A DNA stretch of 64,000 nt, taken from NCBI GenBank assembly GCA_026027325.1, contig JAMSLZ010000004.1:1860001-1924000 (forward strand). Direction: 5' to 3'. The stretch is from Actinomucor elegans. Its lineage: Eukaryota; Mucoromycota; Mucoromycetes; Mucorales; Mucoraceae. Below are positions 21,629 to 32,697 of the stretch, piece after piece. Both the position numbers and the translations under genes were made by a program. A model generated the notes under the pieces. The model was not told where the DNA came from. It searched no databases and saw only the letters and a list, made by a program, of their open reading frames with translations. The number at the start of each line of letters is the position of its first letter. Positions within the stretch are counted from its first letter, which is position 1.

Positions 21629-23122
21629 CTAGTAGGCAGCTCTCAAACCATTAATGGCTTCCATTGTACCAAAGATCAATCCAACCAAACCCAAAAGGAT
21701 AATGAGTCCGCACCAGGCGATCTCATAAAAAGGCTTATTGCGGAAACCGGTCAACTTGAAGTAAAAAATAATAGGGAAAATAAAGATAAGAGTACAATTG
21801 GCAAAGGCACCAATCAATGACATGAGAGCACCAAAATGGGGAACAGTACAGGCGATAATAGTTACTACAACCATGATAGCGATACGAAGTGCAGCACGGA
21901 TCAAGAATTCTTTGACCTTGCCAAAGCGCTCGACTGTAATATCAAGCATTTCTTCTATATCAAGCGAAAATGAGGTAGTCAAGATGGGTGCAGAAAGAAG
22001 CACATTAATGGTGATAACAACGATAGCGAGGGTTTGTGCAGCGCCTTCAGGAATAGAGTTATACTAGAGAACAGGATCAATGAGTAATCAACATAAAGAA
22101 AAATGTATTACAAAGACTTACGACAGGATTTTCAACTGTACGGCCGTAAACAAAATAGCCAGCAATAGCAACCATGAAATACATGACGGCACAAGTGGTG
22201 ATACCAGCACCGACAACCTTACCCCAGCTACGAGGGTATTTCATGGAAGCCTCAACATGAGGATATACGACATTGCCACCGAAACTGAAAGAAATTGTAC
22301 TGAGGGCAATAGGGAACATGTTCCAAATGACAGTATCATGCTCAATACCCACTTGGTTAGGTCTATCGATACCGGCCATAATGACCACGACAAGCACTGT
22401 AATAAAGATAGCAACGACGCCAAAGGCACTAGTCCAAGCAATCTCTTTCATGGTCTTGAGCAATACGAAAGGAATAGCGACAGCTGCTGACAAGATAATA
22501 GTCCAATAAATAGATCCAATTTCGGCTACAGTGCCACGGCACATTTGGTTCAAGTTAGCACCAGACAAGACCATGTAGAGTACAGGAGCACCCAAGAGGA
22601 TCCAAGCGTTGAAAAAGAAGGTGACCCAGCCACCAATTGCACCAAAACAAGCAGTAGCAATATCTTTGTAGGTATGGAGACGCGTCTTTCCAGTAGCATA
22701 AAGACAGCGAATTAAAAGAATGGCAGTATATATGGACATGGTCCAAGATAGAAACAAAACCAACAAGCCGATCCAGCCGCCTTGTTGCAATGCTACAGGA
22801 AGACCCAGAATACCTAGAAAAGACAATAAATTGAGTTTCCAAGAGGGCATTATAGATAGTGCATTTTACTGACCTGTGCCTGCTACGACACAGACAATGT
22901 TGAAATAAGCCATGAATGAACTACTGCCATGCTCACGGATTGTATCCACAGCACTGTCACTGCCCATTTCAAAATCGTGCTCTAAAAAAAAAAAAAAAAA
23001 AAAAAAAAATGATGATATATCAGTCAAATGATGAATAGCGTAACAGCTCAAGCACACTTACCACTCGTTACATTGGCGATAAAATCGTTCTTTTCCAGTT
23101 CTTTTTTTTCAGTTAATGACAT
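21629..23122 (-). CDS. AAAP-family amino-acid transporter (AVT-like)
   Basis: Four exons read leftward (23122-23062, 22981-22874, 22813-22122, 22063-21629) give 431 residues with about eleven membrane spans. The N-terminal SSSFMAYFNIVCVVAGTGIL followed by GLPVALQQGGWIGLL is the hallmark first span of the amino acid/auxin permease (PF01490) group. ISFSFGGNVVYPHVEASMKY and YFVYGRTVENPV are further family features. The C-terminus ends in a last span (CGLIILLGLVGLIFGTMEAI). Vacuolar Avt proteins and vesicular GABA transporters use the proton gradient to move neutral amino acids. The substrate and membrane cannot be read from sequence. Intron 1 has a T23 tract at its acceptor. Confidence 0.88.
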
Positions 23123-25101
23123 TTGATTAATATAATGAATATTTAACACTTTTGATATCGAGAATCGTTTGCTCTTTTATATGATTTCTGAGATGCAAAT
23201 TCTCTAACTTGCATTCTAACTCGTTTCATATAAACTTTTGATGATTCTCGGGTTTCTTTGACTTCGCAACTTGTCACATGAAACATATTAGTATAAATCG
23301 ACTTTTATGGCATTCAATTTGAGCGGGCACTTCTTTAATGTTGTAGAGCGCGTGGTATAAATTAACCGTTTATACCATATGATTTTATATTAAAGGTACC
23401 ATAGTGTTCATATTTTGTCTAGGCAAGTAGATGGAGTTGCGGAAGGTGGATGACGTATCACTTCATTCATTGAATTCAAAAACAAGAATAACGATAACCG
23501 GTTTAACCTTCAATAGCAGGGTTACATTGTCATGTTGAGCAACGTAATAGCAAAAGGTCTTTCCTTTCCTGCATACAGCGGAAAACCCCCGTCACGATCA
23601 ATCTCGGTAAAAGTTACTCGATAAAGAGATCAGTGTAGCACTTTGATCTAAGAACTACGGGGTGCAATTTCATTACTGATACGTAGACAGTAGTTTTGCC
23701 AACAACTGATAATGCTTGGGCTTGTCAATAACCCTGTAAAAGATACCTTATTATGATGGTACAGCAGTGTCAATTCAAATCTTGAGGAAAAAAAAACTTG
23801 AAACTTATGCCAGGAGTTATTGGTAATCATGTTTCTACAATGTGAAGGGTCTCAATATACTAAAAATAAGCTTGTGGATCGTAAGCTTTTTTTTTTTGCT
23901 ACCTGAGGCAATGTGCTTTACTACTACGATCAGAAAAGAAAAAAGTCGAACAATTGTTTGTTTGTTAAGGATCCGCTGCCAATAGCATAATTGCTCTCTT
24001 CAAAAAACGATGATTGTGATTTGCAGATTTACTGTATCACGTACATTTATATCACAAGAGAAATAGCTGAATATCCGATTTGTATAAGTAAATATAGCTT
24101 ACTCATTAAGCTACGTAATATTACTGCTAAAAACACACCTTGCATTATAAGACACTAATTGTGGAATGATAGAAAATCAACACGGTTTTCTCGCGCCATT
24201 GTGGTTTGCTTTCTCACGAAAGATGTAGATGATAACGGATACACTTTTTTTTTGACAATTTCTTTAAACAGAAGGTATAAGCTGCTTTAACTCACACATG
24301 ATCAAGTAGAAAAAGAGGATCAAAAGAGAATACCAAGAAGCAAAATGTATATCGGAGTTAATTGCATAGTTCCATTTTGCCGGTCAAGTAAAAATCGTTT
24401 GCCCTTTATTCACTGTTTGTCATTGAACGCGTTGAAAAGTAACATCTGTCAATCTTTCTTCCTTCAAAGATAGAGCCGGTCAACTTCCGTCACATGAGAT
24501 ATATTTCAGCAGAATATGCAAGACATTTGAAGTAGAAAAAAGAACCTCGTTCTCACGGTTGCTATATTATTCGCGTTTCGCAAAAAACTCGTTTGCTCCG
24601 ACTGTATGGAGTTAAAACCGGTGCTCCATATTCATCTTTTAAAGCGTGTTGTTTGTGGGTTCATTCGGGATTGTATTACAATGATCGCCTGATCCAAATT
24701 ATTCATTCATTGTAGATTTACGATTTGTCTAATACCAAAGCTCAGCTGTATCCTTGGCATCTACAATACTTCTATAATTAAAATGTAGGTAGACCAAATA
24801 GAAAGGTGAGGTCATCAGTTTCATCACTGTTATGGTTGATAAAAAAAAAAAGACTATTGGTTATCATTCGATTGGTCATGTATTCTATCCGTATTCTTCT
24901 TGAGGATCTAGCAGATTCAGCGACTCATTCTAGACAAGGAATACTATCAGATGCGAGAATCAATTCATCCAACACAAGCTTATACGACATACGTTATATA
25001 TTCCCCCCTCTATTATAATGCTCCAATAGTACCGTCGACCACAGAGCCACATTGAATAATTACATATGTCTAATAGCTCACTAAAGAGCATACTATATAA
25101 A
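23123..25101. other. AT-rich gene-poor interval
   Basis: It begins with the transporter's promoter side. No coding sequence is supported. The frames at 23648-23830 and 24806-25018 have no coding character and the latter overlaps a dispersed repeat. Confidence 0.45.
24910..24966 (+). repeat. Dispersed ~75-bp repeat, copy
   Basis: AGCAGATTCAGCGACTCATT is followed by ACTATCAGATGCGAGAATCA, the left end and centre of the consensus. Confidence 0.5.
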
Positions 25102-25296
25102 TCAGTCACACCAGTACTTGTCAAATACTTCTTTTACACGAGAAAGCTGTTCCCATAGATTCCATATGTGGAATCCAAGGTTACTAGTATCGTTCAAAGG
25201 GCTATACAACAAGGATGGCCAGTAACGTTGTTTAAGTCGTTGTACGTGTGAACAAGATAGAATGTCAGATCGATTCCAACAGATATAAAAAATCAT
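25102..25296 (-). pseudogene. Isolated protein-like fragment, unidentified
   Basis: A 64-codon minus-strand frame with protein-like composition and Trp content (QRLKQRYWPSLLYSPLNDTS, then FHIWNLWEQLSRVKEVFDKY). No start, partner exon or family was found. I infer the 3' end of a decayed gene; chance cannot be excluded. Confidence 0.3.
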
Positions 25297-25500
25297 TTAT
25301 TTTCTTTTACCACGAATACTACCCCAATCTGAATAGTAAAGAGTTTCATGCGAAAGTCTCATTCCATTTCCTTTAAAAAAAATCTCATTTCAATTTATTC
25401 TAATTTATAGCCAAAATGTATGTCATTTACAGGCTAACTAGTGATGAACATAAGATAGTAATCGTACTACAGTTAAATAAATGTCGCGATGGATATAAAG

Positions 25501-25567
25501 TCTCGTTCTGAGTATATCTTAATTTTCAGATGCAATATTAAACTGAAATCGATCGAGAGATCTATTA
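25501..25567 (+). repeat. Dispersed ~75-bp repeat, copy
   Basis: TCTCGTTCTGAGTATATCTT, then CAGATGCAATATTAAACTGA, then GATCGAGAGATCTA. It is colinear with the consensus over its full length. Confidence 0.6.
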
Positions 25568-26403
25568 ATGATTTGGCCAGTTTGTCTGAAAGACATGCAG
25601 TATACAGCCAATCAGTAAAATATAAACTATCCTTAGTACTTTGGTCAAATGACAAGTCTAGTAGACTCTGCGTTTTTATTTTAAACATGATGTATATAGT
25701 TTCAGTCTCTGGAGGGAACAGTTTCTATTGTTAAACATGCAACTAGCAACTTCATCAGTTCAGGCTTAATATATTCTACCAATTAAGCCTGGCTGGTTAA
25801 AAGGATGGCACCTATACCTAAAGATTTACAAGAATTTAGCCTGTTCATATATTCTAAACTCTTTGGATTAGTGGCTATCCTGGTGCGACTTTATTAATCA
25901 TTATTACAGTCAAATGTCAGGTATAAGCTTTTCAATTATTGAGTCTAAATGAAAGTCCTGTAGAGCGCTTTTGACGTACCATATTAGTGTTATTACCGCA
26001 TTTCATGAAGAAGTCCCTGGTTTTTTTTTAAAAGTAAGTGCTCTTGATATTTTGTTGAGATCAGCAATGCTCGTAGAAACAAAGTGGCACTAAATCAAAG
26101 ACATTACAATGATACATACTTAGATTGATAATAAGGCTACAGGAAAATAATAAACCTTCAGAGGACTCTTTTAACAAAGCGTACAAGACGATGCTTTAAT
26201 CAATTAAAAAGGAAAATATTTTACTGTAGCGTCCTGTTTTACACTCGTGATTGATTTACCATATGGAAAGGCTAATTCCTTAAGCGCATATCCCATATTA
26301 TACTGAAATGGCGAATAAACTAATTTAAGCATCAGGAGTGCTAGGGTTTGACACACATACTAAGCAAACAACGATCATAAATTGAGCATAGATACCAAAG
26401 CTA
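25568..26403. other. Intergenic, nothing recognised
   Basis: AT-rich sequence without a supported frame or repeat copy. Confidence 0.4.
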
Positions 26404-26609
26404 CTAGTCATCTTCCTTTTAGAGGATGATTGCCTTAGTAACAGGGTTATTTCGTATCTTAATGGTCCTGCTTTTTTTTTTGCATAAATATGCACTTACC
26501 TGTAGGCGTATAAAAACTGATTGTCGGTGGTGCAATTGAAAAGCATCACAAATGTCGAAGAGTTTATTTTCAGAGAATCCAAAATCAGGATGATATATGG
26601 CGGCAATAT
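26404..26609 (-). pseudogene. Spliced 3' end of an unidentified gene, probably decayed
   Basis: An exon at 26609-26500 begins after a GAGTAG acceptor, is open in a frame containing YHPDFGFSENKLFDICDAF, and ends with CAG followed by a perfect GTAAGTG donor. The next intron has a TTACTAAG branch site and ends AAAAG at 26416, after which GAAGATGACTAG gives a three-residue acidic end. Upstream fragments at about 26640-26745 (LNWEAIEEDL, YPKDRIAFSRALYFL) are out of frame and cannot be joined. The strong splice signals suggest a once-functional gene. The family is not recognised. Confidence 0.4.
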
Positions 26610-27189
26610 CTACTCAAAATGGATGAATATGTATGATTCAAGAAGTATAACGCTCGAGAGAAAGCTATTCTATCTTTAGGATATTGTTAAATCTTCTTCA
26701 ATAGCTTCCCAGTTCAGTTTCCCTATGTTTAATAAAATGTTGTACTATTCTTCGGTCCGATTCCCCCCTCCCCAAAAAAAAAGTGTTTATTGTAACTAAG
26801 CAAAAACTTTGGATTCTTCATACTTGAAACCCATTATATTTTAGGAAGCCAGGCCTGAAAACTGCTGAAGATGTTCTTAAATGTGCGTATACTGATCATC
26901 GATTATTTGTCTTTGCAGTGCATTTATGCATGATGCATGAACTAAAAAGGTTAATTGCGCAAATATACAGAAAAAATAGAAAGAATATAATGATTATGCA
27001 AAGTAGAGAGAGTATATGTAAAAGGTATCTCTATCAATAATATTGGATATATACAAATGATAAACTCAAAAGGTTCATTCCATGCAGTTTCCTGAAAGTA
27101 CTTAAGAAGGGTCTTTTGTCTCTCTCTCTTTTTTTTTACTTTCACCCATTAATCCAATCATTTCTACACTCACTATTGCAATATCTACT

Positions 27190-27474
27190 ATGCATTGTCC
27201 CTCTTTCGCTATTGTTTTTATTGCCGCTTTGATAGCTATCCAATGCACCTCTGCTGCTCCTACAGACTCTATGGTTAAGCAGAAGCGTGGAGAATCTAGC
27301 CCAGACCACGCTGTTGGCCTTTTGCTCACTGGTACACTTTATGGAGTGGGTGGAGTTGCTAAGCATACATTGAATCCCAAATCAAACGGGTCAAAGGAAG
27401 AGACTGCGGAAGCTGCAAGTATTGCTGGTGGTAACATTGGTGATGGCCTTGGGTCATTTTTAGGAAGAAATTAA
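27190..27474 (+). CDS. Small secreted Gly-rich peptide with Kex2-like site
   Basis: An intronless 94-residue frame. A clear signal peptide (MHCPSFAIVFIAALIAIQCT, then SAA) is followed by a short propeptide ending VKQKR, a Kex2-type dibasic site at residues 32-33. The predicted mature 61 residues carry no cysteine and are rich in Gly, with DHAVGLLLTGTLYGVGGVAK near the start and SIAGGNIGDGLGSFLGRN at the end. The leader upstream of the ATG is CT-rich, as in other genes here. Its function is unknown. The pattern suits a secreted fungal effector-like or antimicrobial-type peptide, or a surface peptide. It lies alone in a gene-poor stretch. Confidence 0.7.
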   Translation: MHCPSFAIVFIAALIAIQCTSAAPTDSMVKQKRGESSPDHAVGLLLTGTLYGVGGVAKHTLNPKSNGSKEETAEAASIAGGNIGDGLGSFLGRN

Positions 27475-28327
27475 TCATAAATTTCTGTTTTTCTGTCTCT
27501 TTCACTTTCACTTTCACTTCCATTTACACAGAGTTTTGAGGCACATAGTCTTGTGTATATCTATTAATCAAATATAATAAAACTGAATTTTTTAAACTGC
27601 TATGAAAGCATTTGAAAATGTGTACAATCCTTTTTATTTAACTCTTTTTAGAAATCTAAGCTTGATCATATTCACAATACTTGTATCTACCTACGACCAA
27701 AATTTAGACTGGCCCGGTAGGTTTAAATCATCAGAAATTAACGTAAAGCGGTACTAGTAGCTTATCTTTGAACAAAGTTTAGATATATGGGCGTTTAATC
27801 CTTTAAACGAGAGGTTTATTTGTACAAAATAGATGTGTGAGGAGGATTGTTTACGTTGGTTGATCAAGTAAGTATACGAATCGGGTTAAACAAATTTTTA
27901 TTTTATTTTTTAAAAAAAACGTCAATACCAGTACTTTTCTTTTGTCTGTCATTGATACATGAACACATATGCCTGTGTCAAATCTTACAAACAAACCCTC
28001 TTAGAGGGCTAAAGTTTATTTTACTATACGAACATCGAGCTTCAAGTTCAATAAAGGAGAAATTATCAGACGTTTTGAATCTGGTGTCAATCAAACTGAT
28101 GTTTTGTGGTCTATGGCTACTTCTTGCTTGTGGGTTAACGCAAGCATCTTTTTTTTTTTTTTTTAAAAAAAAAAGGAAGAACAAGAAATGGGTAGCGAGT
28201 AAAATGTACTACAAGGATGATGTCTAAGGCTAATACCAGCACTTTAAAAGGAAATACAGTATAAATGTACTAAAGTTCAGTTATTCAAAATGTTTAGCCA
28301 AACTAAAATTAATCGGTATTCAAATCT
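27475..28327. other. Intergenic, ambiguous short frames
   Basis: The plus-strand frame 27847-28227 and the minus-strand frame 27978-28184 overlap and both run through the T16-A10 homopolymer at 28149-28174. Neither has support. No other feature was seen. Confidence 0.35.
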
Positions 28328-28761
28328 CTAGATGAAAAAAAACATGGTCAAAAACATTACAGAACTAGGATAATCTGAAAGGCTGGAAATGTATATGGTC
28401 AGGCAGTAATCAAACTTACCTACATATGGAGCAGAGGACCTGTGATGATTAGGGAAATATGTATGATCTGGAGATGCTTGACCTGTAAATATAATTGAGA
28501 GTATCATGGCTGAAGACAAGTATGTCCAAAACTTGTATGAAAAATGCACTTGTTGGTACAATGCTTTGTATATTAACAAAATAACACTAATAGCTGTCAT
28601 ACAAGAAAGTATTCCACTTGGCGCAAGAAGAGTCCATATTGTAAAAAATGCCTTGGCTATTGACCTACACTGAGCTTTGACTTAAATATTAATGAAAACT
28701 TTTGACTATATCTAAAAAGAACTGAAGGCTTTTTTTTTACAAGAATGATGGAATATTGAAC
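28328..28761 (-). CDS. Possible small multi-span membrane protein gene
   Basis: The minus-strand frame ending at 28328 extends upstream of its first Met through FFTIWTLLAPSGILSC to a GTGTAG acceptor at 28665. Phase then allows joining to a 21-nt exon at 28761-28741 ending before GTAAAA. The combined segment has at least three hydrophobic stretches (WTLLAPSGILSCMTAISVIL, WTYLSSAMILSIIF, VMFLTMFFFI). An optional in-frame 45-nt intron lies at 28375-28419. A TATA-like TATAAATATAT lies upstream at about 28889-28899, and a good donor (ACA then GTAAGTATCG) follows at about 28840. No in-frame ATG is found in the 5' part, so it may be decayed or start at 28600. The family is unknown. Confidence 0.35.
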
Positions 28762-29050
28762 CTAAATATTTAACAATCTTGGTTGCAAGTATGCCAGATA
28801 GATACAAGGAAGTTATAGGGAGAAACGTATCGATACTTACTGTTTACATTCCACTTTTACATTATTTACTATAAATGAACGTTCTCGATATATTTATACA
28901 AGTTTGACATTCATTGAAAGACTACTAGCAGGTCTTTCAATGATACAAAAAATTCAAAAAAAAAACACCCAGAGACTTATTTAATCCAAATATAAAAGTA
29001 GATCTTACCCAGTTCTTTCTTATATACTCTATCAGTATTTCTAACACTCT

Positions 29051-29130
29051 AATAGCTGCAGTGGTTTATTCTGAGCATAGCCTATTAACTGGATGCGACA
29101 TTAAATTGAGATCGGTTGGCAGGTCCAATG
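29051..29130 (+). repeat. Dispersed ~75-bp repeat, best full-length copy
   Basis: AATAGCTGCAGTGGTTTATT, CTGAGCATAGCC, ACTGGATGCGACATTAAATT, then GAGATCGGTTGGCAGGTCCA. All consensus blocks are in order. Confidence 0.65.
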
Positions 29131-30456
29131 ATTATTCGATGGTTATTATAGAAGTTGGATATTTTTTAAAGCCAACTGCTACAATGTAGTATATCTACCA
29201 AAGTTTAGTCAAATAATATTTTCTTCTGAAGTAATAATATCGGACATGTAACAATCATCAAATACGAGTTTAAATAGAAGTGGGGTCGAAGTTTATAAAG
29301 TTAAAATGTCAGATTTCACCAAAAATTGAAAAAGTATACCCTGGTATCCAAAATTTCGAACCTTGCACTTTTTATGGAGCATGAAGATGGTATTTCCAAG
29401 ACACATTTATAAGTAACTTATATAAGGTACAAGGAGAGTAAGAAAACGTATTTGTTTTATAATTTTCACCTTAAGGAACAGATATATATTAGGAAAAATC
29501 ATAATTTTGACAGTTCAATACCACTCACTCTATTTAAACTTCACTCATTGAATGGCCGAAAAGCAATTTTTGGAGTCAAATGAAAACATATAAGCACCTT
29601 CTAAAAATCAACTTTTGAACAACACATACACTCCAGATAGGCAGAATGTAGTTCAACCAAATTAGATTTCACACAGAATGATGTAAATTACTTGTTTCAT
29701 TTCTTTGAATTCATAAAGCTAACGCTGACAAAAAGCTGGTGTTTCCAACATTTTATATAAGCGTTAATAAATTTCTCATTTTCTGCAATATATAATAGCA
29801 AAATTATTTGCCATTATTCGTTTAACAATAATTCAAGGATGCTCTACTTGAATGCTTCTGTTTGAGTAAAAAATCTCCAGCTATTCATCTAATAGATTTT
29901 TTTTTTCTTTTGCAAAGTGGAGAACTCGAAGCTGAAGCTCCTCCGTTTTACTTTTTATATTCTCAAGCTGTCGCACTGAAGACAAGAAAGCGGGTTTTCA
30001 ACTGATTAAATATTATATAAACTAACTGATGTAACTAAATGACGATGATGGTGTTGTTCTAGCACAGGAAACCTGGGGCCCTTGAGCCGGCAGAACATCC
30101 TTGGAAGCATACCGCGGAAAAACACAGGAATTAGACAACTAAAGCTGCAAAATAGAAAGAAAGAATAGATATATGTAATTACTGAAAATTGAACTAGGAA
30201 ACCTATTAGCGAAGCAACATGCTATACTAATTCGACTGTGCTGACGTGCCTTAACGCACTATAAAAAAAATAAAGTGAAAAAAACCTCATTTTAATGTCT
30301 CTGCATTCCTCAACCGATTCCAGTTGGGCGTCGCATATGAAGTTTTGCACACGTTTAAAGCAACTACTACATTTACTAGAATCAGTATTTAGCTTAAAAC
30401 TGGTGAGTTGTTATATTTTAGCAATATCCTCTAATGGGCAGGCATTTATATAATAT

Positions 30457-30532
30457 GGATCTAATCTAGATCTCTCGACCGATCTTGGTTTAATGTCGCA
30501 TCTAAATAATAATTTCAATTCCGAATGAGTTG
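30457..30532 (-). repeat. Dispersed ~75-bp repeat, reverse copy
   Basis: Read on the minus strand: GCAACTCATTCGGAATTGAA, then TAGATGCGACATTAAACCAA, then GATCGGTCGAGAGATCTAGA. This is one of the closest matches to the consensus. Confidence 0.65.
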
Positions 30533-32697
30533 CAACATCAGGTAAAGAAGCTCATTTCAAACTTGATCAATTTGTTTCATTCAATGTTCTGTATACATTT
30601 AAAAACTTTACCCGTCAAATGGTTAATGTTCTTTTAGCTTAGTCTGTTTACGGGTTTACTATCCCATCCATTCAAGGCGCAATTTCATGTTGAAGAGTAC
30701 AGATAAATTATTCACTATGCTCTTTTTGTAATGGATCGCTGTATTAAGGGCTCACTGAAGGGGCCATTGCTCAGTTACTCAAAACCACTGACTTAACAAA
30801 TATGTCTAAGGTCAATCAGTTTCAGAACTTTATTTACATCTAGGACGGCTTAAGTGATGATGATTTACTGCCAATAGTTCACAAACTTTGTATAACCGGA
30901 ATGCAATAAATCTGTAGATTTCTATTATTATGCTAAAGGTTACCAGCATATACAGTAGTAAGCTCATATTGTTTCAAAATGCAATGATTCCGGATCAGAT
31001 GTATGATTGCTACAGAGCTCATGTATCGCAGATATATAGATATATTAATTGAATTAATGTAGTTCAGCCAATAAGAAATCATTTAATAAATTAAGCAAGT
31101 GTTGAGTTGCACCAACATTCATAGTAGACTATGCTTGATGGAGTTAAATCAACCGTCTGAGTATTTATTTAATGTGTTACTTATTTTGCATATATACATT
31201 GTAACATCAGATGGTACATCTACTTTTTCAGGTGTTTTTTCCACTTATTTATAGAGTAATTCGACTGGCTAGTAGAATAAAAGTGGCGCGTAGTACGTTT
31301 AGAATTCAAATCATTTGTCTACTACATACTATGCCAAATTGGTGCTAATCTTTAAATTTCAGTTGGTCTACATTCTGTACAGACACAACACAGTTTATTA
31401 CTTCTGCAAGTGACACAAGGCCTGTAGCCTATGTTGAGATTGAATCAATAGAGTTAGCTCGAAATCACCATTTTTTTTTTTTTTTTGAGTGCATAAGAAC
31501 TAAATGATCTGATCAATAGCTGCTTAGTTTAGTATATAGGTATCCCTATTCTCGTCACGATTTAGTGGTATGATACGATTCATTTCAAATGGTAAAGCCA
31601 ACAAGTTATTTCAGAAAACTTCTCATTTGCCTCTTCCGTTTTAATGTGAAACCTCGTAAGCCTTATTAGTCTGCTACCATGTTTCAGATCTGTGCAGGTA
31701 ATGTCTTTTCGGTCAATATCAAAACAGCCACTGTGTTTCCAAGAATGGAAGGGCGAGACAAGCCCACTATGTTAATGTGCATGGGCACTACAGAAAGGAG
31801 CCTAGAACTTCATTGGCTAGGCGGAGAGTAAATACGCATTGGCTATTAAATTACAAAACTCAATTTACTTGAACAAAAAACCATAATGAATTAATGACTT
31901 TTTTTTTTAAAAAAAACAGAAGAATCCTCATATTATACTTAATGTACAAGCGTGCTTGGAAAAAAGCTGTTGCTAAAGGTTAATGTGCACAGATGGAAGG
32001 CGATGGAAGCGGCAGTTGAAATGCCAAAGTGACAGTTCATTACAAATGCTAATATCTTGTCATTGAATTAAATAGACTCACGGATTTTCGAGAAAATCAT
32101 ATTAAATATTCATCACTAGCTAATGCAGTTGTTGAAATTACTATAAACCAGTTTGAGCAGGTGCCAGAAGTCAGTATACATTGACAAGCGGATATTGAAG
32201 CGGTTAATTAAAATAGACTGGTGGCTCGTTGATAGGTTCGCAAAATGGCATGTATAGACATCAATGAACCCAAAAAAAAAGTGATAGTTTTCGGGTAAAA
32301 CGTAGAAAAACGCGTTTTCTTTCTAATGAACTAAAGTGAATAGTAGTAAACAAGTGTAATCATAATCTATATAGCTCCAAAGTCAAAATGATCTAGATCA
32401 AAATCCGATAACAAAGATGTAGCTTAATTTTAGTATATGTATGACAAAATTCATAGTGGAATAACACATGATGAACCTCGTTCATATTTTACATATGTTA
32501 CTCTCTAAAAATGAAGGAAGCAGATCAATTATTAATAATAGAAATGTCTGTGATTTTCATTACTGCTTTAAGTCTTTTTAATGTTACAATGGTATCACAA
32601 TTCTCCTATCTTTTTTATATTTTTAGTTAATAAGCCCGAACATAAGACAGGTTTGGCTTCCCTTTTTCGCTTCTTTTCACTTCTTTCATAATTTATC

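Larger units (their letters stand above)
28863..32697. other. AT-rich desert, ~3.8 kb
   Basis: No gene is supported. It holds dispersed-repeat copies, a T10-A8 switch at 31899-31916 and a more GC-rich patch at 31690-31850. In that patch a minus-strand frame after a CTGTAG acceptor (31787-31684) reads PMHINIVGLSRPSILGN and stops after 34 codons. It may be another gene relic. Confidence 0.45.
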
